The position numbers and the translations under genes were made by a program. From positions 1-20,683 of the forward strand of contig JBKEAN010000153.1 of assembly GCA_047972415.1 (NCBI GenBank): DNA of 20,683 bases. The letters are read 5' to 3'. Below are positions 1-7,719 of this stretch, piece after piece. Each line of letters begins with the position of its first letter. The stretch's first letter is position 1. The stretch is from Mangrovibacterium sp047972415 (GTDB lineage Bacteria; Bacteroidota; Bacteroidia; Bacteroidales; Prolixibacteraceae). The notes under the pieces were generated by a model. It saw nothing but the letters and a program-made list of their open reading frames with translations, was not told the DNA's origin and searched no databases.

Positions 1-8
1 TTATCAGC

Positions 9-361
9 AACTGAACGGTTTTAAAATATATCTGAACTTTTGTTATACGCATCTAAATGTCTGTCATAACATCTAAATGGTTGTCATACTCATCTATTTG
101 GCTGTCATAACATCTATACGTTTGTCATACGCTTCTAAATGGCTGTCATAACATCTTAACTGTTGTCATTAGCATCTAAAATGTTGTCATACGCATCTAA
201 ACGGTTGTCATAAGCATCTCAACGGTTGTCATATGCATCTAAACGGTTGTCATAAGCATCTGAACGGCTGTCATAAGCATCTGAACGGCTGTCATAAGCA
301 TCTGAACGGTTGTTAAAGGCCTATGGTAGCTTGTAAAAGCAGCCGAATAGCTGACAAAAGC
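9..361. repeat. Tandem array of 20-21 bp units
   Basis: About 16 head-to-tail units. Units starting with ATCT (or a close variant) begin at 30, 51, 71, 92, 112, 133, 153, 174, 195, 216, 237, 258, 279 and 300, giving steps of 20 or 21 bp. Each unit runs ATCTRAACGG and then YTGTCATAAGC. The two units at 258 and 279 are identical, the units at 195 and 237 are identical, and those around them differ at one or two bases. Units before 153 are more divergent and several are 20 bp; the units at 9-29, 321-340 and 341-361 are recognisable only by phase. The array may continue left of the window. There are no unique spacers, so it is not CRISPR. It lies downstream of the leftward rarA gene. Steps of 20-21 bp are about two helical turns, so each unit presents the same DNA face. 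No function is known to me. Confidence 0.9.
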
Positions 362-436
362 TTAAATAAGATGGATTTTGTTGTTTGCAGAAAATGTTTT
401 GCTGCCGGGTATTGCCCATCGATAGCCTGCCCCGGT

Positions 437-1708
437 TTAGTACCGGTTTTTCCACCAGGCTTTTAGCCGTGCGAGTATTTTTTGTTCCGAATCGTTGTTT
501 TGAGGGACATAAAAACGTTCTTTCCGTATTTTTTCGGGCAGAAAATCCTGTTCGGCAAAATTACCTTCGTAAGCGTGCGAGTATTTGTACTCTTTTCCGT
601 AACCAAGGTCTTTCATCAGTTTGGTTGGTGCGTTGCGAATATGTAGTGGAACCGGTAAATCGCCGGTGTTTTTAACCATTGCCAGTGCATTGTCAATAGC
701 CTCGTAGGCCGAGTTGCTTTTGGGCGATGTGGCCAGGTAAATGGTGCATTCCGATAAAATGATGCGCGACTCGGGCGGGCCAATCTGGTGCACGGCGTCA
801 AATGTACTTTGGGCCAGCAACAAAGCGTTGGGGTTGGCCAGGCCAACATCTTCGGCAGCCAGTATAAGCAGGCGGCGGGCAATAAACTTTACATCTTCGC
901 CACCTTCAATCATTCGGGCCAGCCAGTACACGGCCGCATCGGGGTCGCTACCACGAATACTTTTTATAAAGGCCGAAATGATGTCGTAGTGCATTTCACC
1001 TTTTTTATCGTAGGTAGCCAGGTTGTTTTGGAGGCGTTTGGTTACCTTTTCGTTGGTAATTTCTACCTCATCGCTTTCTTCGGCGTGCAAAACCAGCTCC
1101 AAAACATTCAGTAACTTGCGGGCATCGCCACCGGAGAAACGTAGCAGCGCTTCGTATTCGGTTAGTTTAATTTGTTTGTTTTTCAGTTCAACATCCTTAT
1201 TGAATGCGTTTTCGAGAATACGTAACAAATCGTCCTTTTCCAACGACTTCAATACATACACCTGGCAGCGCGACAACAGGGGCGAAATAACCTCGAACGA
1301 GGGGTTTTCGGTGGTGGCACCAATCAGTGTTATCACGCCTTGTTCAACAGCACCAAGGAGCGAATCCTGCTGCGATTTGCTGAAACGGTGAATCTCGTCG
1401 ATGAACAGAATGGGGTTGGCACGGTTGAAAAACTGCTGTTTCTGCGCTTTCTCAATCACATCGCGAACATCTTTTACACCCGAATTAACGGCGCTGAGGA
1501 TATAAAAAGGGCGATCGAGTGTATTGGCAATAATTTTGCCCAAGGTGGTTTTTCCCACGCCGGGAGGGCCCCACAAAATGATGCTCGAAATTCGTCCCGA
1601 TTCAATCATGTTGCGTAAAACGGCTCCCTGCCCGACAAGGTGTTCCTGCCCGATATAGTCGTCCAGGTTTTTGGGGCGCAAACGCTCGGCTAAAGGTTGT
1701 AAACTCAT
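437..1708 (-). CDS. rarA: Replication-associated recombination protein A (RarA/MgsA AAA+ ATPase)
   Basis: RarA is a clamp-loader-like AAA+ ATPase that acts at stalled replication forks, interacting with SSB and replisome DNA ends. The 423-residue length is typical. Seen in the sequence: Walker A GPPGVGKTT at residues 47-55, Walker B ILFIDE at about 100-105 followed by IHRF, and the sensor-1 stretch GATTENPSF at about 130-138, which is characteristic of RarA/WRNIP1. The C-terminal half carries the tetramerisation region of the family (GGEDVKFIARRL...AAEDVGLANP). The start ATG at 1708 overlaps the TGA stop of the upstream small membrane gene (ATGA), so translation is probably coupled. It is the last gene of a leftward operon that begins with the TPR gene. 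No clear terminator is visible before the repeat array. The assignment is firm. Confidence 0.96.
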   Translation of the reverse strand: MSLQPLAERLRPKNLDDYIGQEHLVGQGAVLRNMIESGRISSIILWGPPGVGKTTLGKIIANTLDRPFYILSAVNSGVKDVRDVIEKAQKQQFFNRANPILFIDEIHRFSKSQQDSLLGAVEQGVITLIGATTENPSFEVISPLLSRCQVYVLKSLEKDDLLRILENAFNKDVELKNKQIKLTEYEALLRFSGGDARKLLNVLELVLHAEESDEVEITNEKVTKRLQNNLATYDKKGEMHYDIISAFIKSIRGSDPDAAVYWLARMIEGGEDVKFIARRLLILAAEDVGLANPNALLLAQSTFDAVHQIGPPESRIILSECTIYLATSPKSNSAYEAIDNALAMVKNTGDLPVPLHIRNAPTKLMKDLGYGKEYKYSHAYEGNFAEQDFLPEKIRKERFYVPQNNDSEQKILARLKAWWKNRY

Positions 1709-1932
1709 CTGTCCAGATTACGGCGTTGGACTTCGTAATGATACTTGTAAAACCGGTACGCAAATGGTGCAAACGGGGCGGCCACAATCAAAATAAAAAG
1801 AAAATGCAGTTTGAAAACAAAGATGATAGCCATGCAGGCAAAAACACACAAAACAGCTGTGAGCGAATACTTTTGGTATTTTGCCATTTGGTCGAGCAGT
1901 TCCTTGTTATTTAGTTTTTTAGGGTCTTTCAT
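1705..1932 (-). CDS. Small two-helix membrane protein, unknown function
   Basis: A 75-residue protein I do not recognise as a named family. A charged N-terminus (KDPKKLNNKELLDQMAKYQKYS) is followed by two hydrophobic segments at about residues 23-40 and 44-60, then a basic tail (YRFYKYHYEVQRRNLDR). This predicts a hairpin in the inner membrane with both ends probably cytoplasmic. It is treated as a real gene because its stop overlaps the rarA start by 4 nt and its start lies 23 nt after the TPR gene stop on the same strand, which is operon spacing. It has no signal cleavage site and no lipobox. A role related to RarA is suggested only by position. Confidence 0.75.
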   Translation of the reverse strand: MKDPKKLNNKELLDQMAKYQKYSLTAVLCVFACMAIIFVFKLHFLFILIVAAPFAPFAYRFYKYHYEVQRRNLDR

Positions 1933-1955
1933 GGTTAATTTGGTATGGAGTTTAA

Positions 1956-3848
1956 CTAGTTGCAGTAGCGTTTTATTACGTTATAGGCTTCTTCAATACC
2001 GAGCTCGCCGGCCTTGCTCAGGTCAAGGGCACCTGTACTGATGTGGTCGAGGTAAATTTGGGTGAGGCCACGGTTGTAGTAAGCTTCGGCAAAATCGGGT
2101 TGAAGTTCGATGGCTTTATCGAAACACTTAACAGCGTCGTCGTAGCGGCCCAGTTTGCAAAGTACATAGCCTTGGTTGTACCAGGTAAACGGAAAGCCGG
2201 GGTCGGTTTTGCTTGCATTCTGATAGTCTTTCAGAATATCATTATAGTCATTCAGGAACTCTTTTTTCTCGTTTGTTTTTTGTTGTGCCGAACCCATCGG
2301 AACCGAAACATTCTGCGTCAAATCGGGAACCGACTCCAGCAGTTCAACCATTTTTACACGGCAATTGGCCCGGCTAAAGTAGGCCATCAGGTTTTTATTG
2401 TCCAGTTTCAGTGTTTGGTTAAAGTCGTTAATTGCATCGTTGTATCGGTTTGCTAAGCTATTGAAAATACCGCGGCACAAGTAATACTCAACCACTTTGG
2501 CGCTTTTCAGTTTATCGTCGAAATAAGCAACGTTACTTTGGAAACTGTCGGTGAAGTCGTTGGTTATGCTGTTTGTGAGGGTAAGCTGCGGCGTGTAATT
2601 ATTAAACCGGTTCAGCTTTTCGAGCGTTGCGCTGTAATACTGCAACCGATCGTAGTTAACCGTGTTTTCGCTGAACGAGGCGACACGGAAAATACCTTGT
2701 AAATCAATGTCAACATTTTTATCCTGAACGCGTACGGCTTCCTCATTATCGTCGCTGGTGCGTGCAATATTGCGCGTGTCGGCCAAAGCCAAGCGGAAGC
2801 GGCGGCGTGCCTTTTCAGCTTCCTCGTTTTTGGTACTATCAGCCTGTGCTGTTTGTTGAGGTTGAGGTTGAGGTTGAGGTTGTGACTGCGACTGTGACTG
2901 TGACTGTGACTGATTTTTCTGTTGCTGCAATTGCGCGTAATATTCTTCGTCGGTTTGGCGACGTTTAATGTCGAGTTTTGGGTCGAGTTTAGCGGCTATG
3001 CGATAATCTTCTTCGTATCCCTGTTTGCCCAGTACTTCTTTGGCAATTCCCCGGTTAAAATAAGCATTGGGCATCGTTGGGTCAAGTTGAAGGGCCAGGT
3101 CGTAGTCCATAATAGCACCCTGAAAATCTTCGAGGCGTTGTTTCACAATTCCCCGGTTATTGAATGCATAAGCACTTTGCGGATCGAGACGGATGGTTTG
3201 GTCGAAATCGCGCAGGGCCGAAGCAAAGTCGTTCAACTCGAAACGGGCCAGGCCCCGCAGCAGATAGGCGCTGGCATAATGCGGACGAATAACGATGGCT
3301 TTGTTCAGGTCTCGGATTCCCTCCAGAGTTTCGCCTTTGGCAATATTGGCATTGCTCCGGTTAATAAGCGCATTTACAAAATTTGGGTTGCTTTCCAATG
3401 CCTTGTCGTAGTCGGCAATGGCGCCATCAATATTTTTCATCGATATTCTGGCAATTCCGCGGTTGTTGTAAATGGCGGCATTGCGGGGCGATAGCTCCAA
3501 CGCCCGGTCGTAATCGGTAATGGCTGCTGCAAACTCGCTTAACGAGAGGTGTGCCAGCCCCCGGTTGATAATAGCATCCGGAAAATAGGGTTTAATTTCA
3601 ATGGCTTTATCGTAATCGGCAATGGCACCGCGGTAATCTTCGAGCTGGTGTTTGGCCACACCACGATAAAAATAAGGCTCAGGCAGTTGTGGTTTAAATT
3701 TGATGACAATATTGAAATTCTCGATGGCACCCACAAAATTACCGGTGGAAATGCGGGTACGTCCAACCTGGATATAGTGGTTAATATTGACCTGCGCCGG
3801 CGACAACAGGTGACATAGAAAGAACAGAAAAGTTAACTTCAGTTTCAT
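1956..3848 (-). CDS. Exported tetratricopeptide-repeat protein
   Basis: A 630-residue protein with a signal peptide (MKLKLTFLFFLCHLLSPAQ). At least eight consecutive 34-residue TPR units follow at about residues 22-290, recognisable by repeats such as YNNRGIARISMKNIDGAIADYDKALESNP. A Gln-rich linker of alternating QS and QP dipeptides follows at about 312-332, then a region without clear repeats, then two or more C-terminal TPRs (GRYDDAVKCFDKAIELQP). TPR arrays are protein-binding scaffolds, here probably in the periplasm; the partner cannot be read from the sequence. It is the first gene of the leftward operon with the 75-residue membrane protein and rarA. A TAnnTTTG box lies just upstream at 3871-3878. 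The linker is encoded by hexanucleotide repeats, so its length may vary between strains. Confidence 0.92.
   Translation of the reverse strand: MKLKLTFLFFLCHLLSPAQVNINHYIQVGRTRISTGNFVGAIENFNIVIKFKPQLPEPYFYRGVAKHQLEDYRGAIADYDKAIEIKPYFPDAIINRGLAHLSLSEFAAAITDYDRALELSPRNAAIYNNRGIARISMKNIDGAIADYDKALESNPNFVNALINRSNANIAKGETLEGIRDLNKAIVIRPHYASAYLLRGLARFELNDFASALRDFDQTIRLDPQSAYAFNNRGIVKQRLEDFQGAIMDYDLALQLDPTMPNAYFNRGIAKEVLGKQGYEEDYRIAAKLDPKLDIKRRQTDEEYYAQLQQQKNQSQSQSQSQSQPQPQPQPQQTAQADSTKNEEAEKARRRFRLALADTRNIARTSDDNEEAVRVQDKNVDIDLQGIFRVASFSENTVNYDRLQYYSATLEKLNRFNNYTPQLTLTNSITNDFTDSFQSNVAYFDDKLKSAKVVEYYLCRGIFNSLANRYNDAINDFNQTLKLDNKNLMAYFSRANCRVKMVELLESVPDLTQNVSVPMGSAQQKTNEKKEFLNDYNDILKDYQNASKTDPGFPFTWYNQGYVLCKLGRYDDAVKCFDKAIELQPDFAEAYYNRGLTQIYLDHISTGALDLSKAGELGIEEAYNVIKRYCN
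2854..2912. repeat. In-frame hexanucleotide microsatellite (Gln-Pro/Gln-Ser linker)
   Basis: Within the TPR gene, about four GTTGAG units are followed by about five GACTGT/GACTGC units on the plus strand. These encode alternating Gln-Pro and Gln-Ser on the minus strand. The 6-bp units mean that slippage would change linker length without a frameshift. Confidence 0.85.
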
Positions 3849-3870
3849 AGGGCGGCCAATTTACAAAGAG

Positions 3871-3878
3871 CAAAAATA
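3871..3878 (-). promoter_or_regulatory. Bacteroidota -7 box (TATTTTTG) for the TPR-rarA operon
   Basis: On the minus strand this reads TATTTTTG, an exact match to the Bacteroidota sigma-ABfr -7 consensus TAnnTTTG. It lies 23 nt before the TPR gene ATG, which would give a short leader. No convincing TTG at the -33 position is seen, so the call rests on the -7 box and location. Confidence 0.45.
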
Positions 3879-3947
3879 ATATTTTTACCGGCTGTGGCTT
3901 GTTTTCAGTATTTTTAGCTCGATTTTGAAATTTTAACAATTTATAAG

Positions 3948-4517
3948 ATGGAAAACCGCTGTCCCTGGTGCGAAAAGGACGATTTGTACCGCCGTTATCA
4001 CGATTTGGAATGGGGAGTGCCCGTTTATGACGACCGGGTTTTGTTTGAGTTTTTAATTCTGGAAGGGGTGCAGGCCGGGCTGAGCTGGTACACCGTGTTG
4101 CGCAAACGCGAAAACTACCGCGCTGCGTACGACGGATTCGATTTTAACAAAGTTGCCTTGTACAACCGCTCAAAACTGGACGAGCTGATGCAAAATGAAG
4201 GGCTTATCCGTAATAAACTTAAAATTGAAGCCAGTGTGGTTAATGCGAAGTGTTTTCTGGACGTGCGGAAAGAGTTTGGCTCGTTTTCAACCTACATCTG
4301 GGCTTTTGTAGGTGGAAAACCGATTGTGAACCATTACGAAAGCCTGAAAGAAGTTCCGGCCACCACGCCGCTTTCCGACCAAATTAGCAAGGACATGAAA
4401 AAGCGTGGTTTCAAGTTCGTAGGTTCAACCGTAGTTTATGCCCACATGCAGGCTACCGGCATGGTGAACGATCACTTGGTGAGTTGCCCGCGCCACCGGG
4501 AAATTAGTGAACAATGA
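3948..4517 (+). CDS. tag: DNA-3-methyladenine glycosylase I
   Basis: Tag removes 3-methyladenine from alkylated DNA as the first step of base excision repair in the cytoplasm. The 189-residue length matches the family. The zinc-binding set is complete: Cys5 and His18 near the N-terminus (CPWC...YHDLEWG) and His176 and Cys180 near the C-terminus (NDHLVSCPRH). The catalytic and base-pocket motif LEGVQAGLSW is present with Glu39 and Trp47, equivalent to Glu38 and Trp46 of the E. coli enzyme. The ATG at 3948 gives the expected N-terminus. It is transcribed away from the TPR operon through a 99-nt gap and followed by rnpB on the same strand. No exact promoter box was found in the gap on this strand. 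The assignment is firm. Confidence 0.96.
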   Translation: MENRCPWCEKDDLYRRYHDLEWGVPVYDDRVLFEFLILEGVQAGLSWYTVLRKRENYRAAYDGFDFNKVALYNRSKLDELMQNEGLIRNKLKIEASVVNAKCFLDVRKEFGSFSTYIWAFVGGKPIVNHYESLKEVPATTPLSDQISKDMKKRGFKFVGSTVVYAHMQATGMVNDHLVSCPRHREISEQ

Positions 4518-4591
4518 TCAGTATCAGTTTTAGGTGTGTTGTAACAGATCGTGTTTCGGATTGGCCTTTAGCCTTCGCAATTTAAAACTGT

Positions 4592-4599
4592 TATCTTTG
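4592..4599 (+). promoter_or_regulatory. Bacteroidota -7 box (TATCTTTG) for rnpB
   Basis: TATCTTTG matches the TAnnTTTG consensus exactly and ends 5 nt before the predicted 5' end of the RNase P RNA (about 4605). That is the spacing expected between a Bacteroidota -7 box and its transcription start. A matching -33 element is not obvious. Confidence 0.7.
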
Positions 4600-4604
4600 T
4601 ACCC

Positions 4605-5007
4605 GCAGACCGCTCTATCGCTGTCCCGATGAAAATCGGGGTTGAGGAAAGTCCGGGCAACGCAAGGCGCCATGCTTCCTAACGGGAAGACAGGTGAAAG
4701 CTTGTTCAGGTGTAACAGAAAATAACCGCCCGGCTTTTGACGGGTAAGGGTGAAAAGGTGAGGTAAGAGCTCACCGGTTCCGGGGGCGACTTCGGAAGCC
4801 GTACGCCACATGGGTTGCAAGACCAAATATACCACGGTTGGCTTTGGCCAGCAGGCTTGCCCGGCCTGTTCTGCCGCAAAGGCAGTTTCGGACTTGTTCC
4901 GGAAGTCGTGAGGGGTAGGTTGCTCGATCGGCACAGCAATGTTCCGGCCAGATAAATGATAGGGGCCCCGCTTTTGCGGGAGCACAGAACCCGGCTTACA
5001 GGTCTGC
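4605..5007 (+). ncRNA. rnpB: RNase P RNA (class A, M1 RNA)
   Basis: This is the catalytic RNA of RNase P, which trims the 5' leaders of tRNA precursors together with the RnpA protein. The universally conserved 5' core GAGGAAAGTCCGGGC lies at 4644-4658, and its 3' partner ACAGAACCCGGCTTA lies at 4984-4998; together they form P4 and the catalytic core. The outer P1 helix closes with GCAGAC (4605-4610) pairing to GTCTGC (5002-5007). The length of about 403 nt fits the bacterial A type. A run of T follows the 3' arm of P1 (5007-5012), suggesting intrinsic termination. Open frames antisense to this gene are not coding. Exact ends are inferred from P1. Confidence 0.95.
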
Positions 5008-5112
5008 TTTTTAAAAACACAAGGCAATGAAAAACAGTTAAATTCGATTGTTTTTTGTTGCTTTTGTCATTTTTGGCGGTTTTAGCCGGTGGTGTATCGT
5101 TGACTGCGGTGT

Positions 5113-7719
5113 TTAAAAAACAATCTTAAAAAATACGGTTGGTGTTAGGGGAACAGCATTGGTGTAAAACTTCACCGAACTGTACTCGGGCGAAAGGTTA
5201 ATACTTCGCAGGTTATTGTACGACAGGTTTTCACGGTCGAAAATGTTGAGGATCGACACGCCGAACTCGGAATCGGTTTTTTTCCACTTCAACTTATAAA
5301 TCAGTGCCACGTCAACCCGCTGGTAATCGGTGGGGGTGCCGCCGTTCGGGAACGCTTGTTTGAGCAGTTCCATGCCCGAGCCGTACACATAATTTGCAGA
5401 CAGGAAAAAGCGACGGTAATTGAATATGCCTGCCAGCTTAAATTCGTGCCGCTGGTCGTTCATGGCTGCTTGCCAATTGGGCAAAACTTCTCCGGCTTTG
5501 GCCAGCCGTTCGAGCGATTTTCCCAGGTTGTAACTTATCCAAATGGTTTGACGGCCAATATCTTTTCGGATAAACGAGTTGATGCCATACGATTTGGCTT
5601 CGCCGGCATAGCTGCTGTACGCGTAACTTTCGGTTGGCGAGCCTGGTGTTTGCTGGCTTTGCCCGGCAACCTCGCGGGTCAGGTTGTTGGTGTGTTTCAA
5701 ATAGGCTTCAACGTTAAAAGTAAACGTGTTTTTATAATAATTCAGCCCGGTAAAGTAATGGGTGGCATTCAATACCGGGGTTTGGTTATCGCCGGTCACC
5801 CAAAAGTAGGTGTAATTATTGTCGCGATCAACGTAGGCCAGCTTGTACATGTATTGGTGATAACGGCCCCATGCCGCATTCAGTTTTAAACTTTCGGTAA
5901 GTTTATATTGAAGGCTCAGCCGTGGTTCGGCGAGTGCTTTTCGGCCGCTGTTGGCTAGGTTTAGCCGCAGTCCCGTATTCAGGTTTAAGCGTTTCCCGAT
6001 GGGAAGCTGATCGAGTACATAAGCGTAGTAATGGGTGTTTTCAAAGTCCTGTTCTTTGTTCAAATCCTGCGTTTCGCCGTATTGGTTAAGGTTGGTCAGG
6101 CTGGCTTGGTTAAAATAAGCGCCTACCCCAAATTCCAGTTGATGCCCGTTTTTGAGGTTCAGTTGGTTCTCGTTCCGGATGGACAGTTCGTTGGCCGTGT
6201 TCGAGAATTCGGTCTCGTCGAAGGTATCTTCCTGTGTTGTATCGTCGGGCCGTCCCTGAAACTGCTGAACAGCCTCGCGGGAGTAGTCGGAGAACGAAAA
6301 CGTGAGGTTCGAGCTCAGCCGCTCGTTCCAGCGTTTGTTGTAAAATACCGATGCGCCGCTTTGCGAATTTTTTTCACGGTCGCTCATATCAACCTGAAAC
6401 GGGTCTTGTTCCTGGTTTTCGTTGTTGGTAATCTGTTTGCTGGTAACCAGCTTGTATTTGTCGCCACCCAGGTAAATGCTTAGGGCCAGCTGGTCGGTTT
6501 CCTTCAGCTTTAAACTGTATTTCAGGTTGAAGTCGCGGTAGCGGTAATCGTCGGGATACACGCTTATGCCGTAATCTTCGGATTTAACCGTTGCCGGGTC
6601 TGTTCCCGATTCGGCACGGGGACGGGTTGGGGCATAAATGTTGAAGTCGCCGGAATTGTACAGGTTGTAATACGTTTGGCGGTAAGCCAGTATGAGCGAT
6701 GATTTTTTAAAAAGCGGGATTTCGGCCATCCCGTTCAGGGTGGTGGCGTTTATGTTGAAGCTGAAAGTGGGTTTCAGTAGGCTTCCGTTTTTACCCGTAA
6801 TTTGCACCAAGCCACCAACCCGGTTGCCGTATTTAGCTTGAAAACCGCCTTGATAGATGTCGATGTTTTTTACCAGGAACGGGTTGACGATACTGATGTT
6901 ATTGTTGTAATTTTTCAAGCCAAACAGCGTAAAACCATCGAAGGTAATCAGGTTTTGACCTTCGGGGCTGCCCGAGAGCTGCACATCCGAGCTTTGTTCG
7001 TTGGCTGCTTGTACGCCGGGCATCAGCCGCAGCAGGTTAAAAATGGAGTTGTCGCCTTGCCCCGGCAGGTATTGGGCAATGTTGTGGTTCAGTTTCATAC
7101 TGGCCGCAAACTCGCCAATCAGCGTCGATTTGTCAACAAGCCGGTTCCGGACTTTTATTTCCTGGAGCGGGAGGGCGGCCGGTTTGAGCATAAATTTCCG
7201 GTTTTCGCCGGCATTCATCACCGTGTCCAGAATGAAATAACCCAGGTGCGAAATCTGCACATGAAACGAGCTGTCGGCCGAGGCAATATAATTAAACGAG
7301 CCGGTAACGTCGGCTACCAGCTGTTTTCTGTTGATGATGATGTTGGAATAGGAGAGCGGTTCCCAACTTCCTGCTTCAACAATTTGCCCCGAAAGGTGCA
7401 GTTCGTCGCGCGGCTGTGCTGCCCCGGGTTTCAGCGGGATGATGATGAACACGCCCGCTGTTGCCTTCAACTTAAACGGAAGGCCTTTGAGCAAGTACTC
7501 AAGTGTTTCTTGTTTGGTCGGAAAGGTTTTGGCAACTGTTACCCGGTATTTGGCCACTTCGTTTTCGGTAAACGACAACTGAAACGCATACTGGTTGCGC
7601 AGCATATGCAGCACCTCGTTCAAGGCTTTATCCTTCAGTTCGAGTGTAATTGGCTTTTCGGTTTGCGCGGCAGCCTCAACAGCCAACAGCAGGAATATCA
7701 GGTTCAGCAGTTTTTGCAT
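5113..7719 (-). CDS. TonB-dependent outer-membrane receptor with STN signalling domain (FecA-like)
   Basis: An 868-residue receptor. After a signal peptide (MQKLLNLIFLLLAVEAAAQ) it has an STN (secretin/TonB N-terminal) domain at about residues 22-100, typical of transducers that contact an anti-sigma factor. A carboxypeptidase-regulatory-like beta-sandwich follows at about 106-190 (LHLSGQIVEAGSWEPLSYSNI). The plug is at about 200-310 (DNSIFNLLRLMPGVQ, DIYQGGFQAKYGNRVGGLVQITGKNG), followed by a long beta-barrel ending in Phe (FFKIVF), the usual outer-membrane assembly signal. The start ATG shares one base with the FecR stop (TGATG). With its sigma and FecR partners it forms a self-regulating surface signalling unit. 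No SusD gene follows, so it is not a canonical SusC pair. The substrate (siderophore, glycan or other) cannot be told. Confidence 0.93.
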   Translation of the reverse strand: MQKLLNLIFLLLAVEAAAQTEKPITLELKDKALNEVLHMLRNQYAFQLSFTENEVAKYRVTVAKTFPTKQETLEYLLKGLPFKLKATAGVFIIIPLKPGAAQPRDELHLSGQIVEAGSWEPLSYSNIIINRKQLVADVTGSFNYIASADSSFHVQISHLGYFILDTVMNAGENRKFMLKPAALPLQEIKVRNRLVDKSTLIGEFAASMKLNHNIAQYLPGQGDNSIFNLLRLMPGVQAANEQSSDVQLSGSPEGQNLITFDGFTLFGLKNYNNNISIVNPFLVKNIDIYQGGFQAKYGNRVGGLVQITGKNGSLLKPTFSFNINATTLNGMAEIPLFKKSSLILAYRQTYYNLYNSGDFNIYAPTRPRAESGTDPATVKSEDYGISVYPDDYRYRDFNLKYSLKLKETDQLALSIYLGGDKYKLVTSKQITNNENQEQDPFQVDMSDREKNSQSGASVFYNKRWNERLSSNLTFSFSDYSREAVQQFQGRPDDTTQEDTFDETEFSNTANELSIRNENQLNLKNGHQLEFGVGAYFNQASLTNLNQYGETQDLNKEQDFENTHYYAYVLDQLPIGKRLNLNTGLRLNLANSGRKALAEPRLSLQYKLTESLKLNAAWGRYHQYMYKLAYVDRDNNYTYFWVTGDNQTPVLNATHYFTGLNYYKNTFTFNVEAYLKHTNNLTREVAGQSQQTPGSPTESYAYSSYAGEAKSYGINSFIRKDIGRQTIWISYNLGKSLERLAKAGEVLPNWQAAMNDQRHEFKLAGIFNYRRFFLSANYVYGSGMELLKQAFPNGGTPTDYQRVDVALIYKLKWKKTDSEFGVSILNIFDRENLSYNNLRSINLSPEYSSVKFYTNAVPLTPTVFFKIVF

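Noticed and set aside
1..361. CRISPR array
   Set aside because: Units follow each other directly at 20-21 bp with no unique spacers, and no cas genes are nearby.
2922..3494. 190-residue plus-strand ORF opposite the TPR gene
   Set aside because: Shadow of repeated TPR codons on the other strand.
4530..5027. Antisense 165-residue ORF over rnpB
   Set aside because: The stretch is clearly RNase P RNA with conserved core motifs; the ORF has no domain or signal.
5113..7719. SusC-type glycan importer
   Set aside because: There is no SusD gene beside it and it is shorter than usual SusC proteins; the sigma/FecR context supports a FecA-like transducer.
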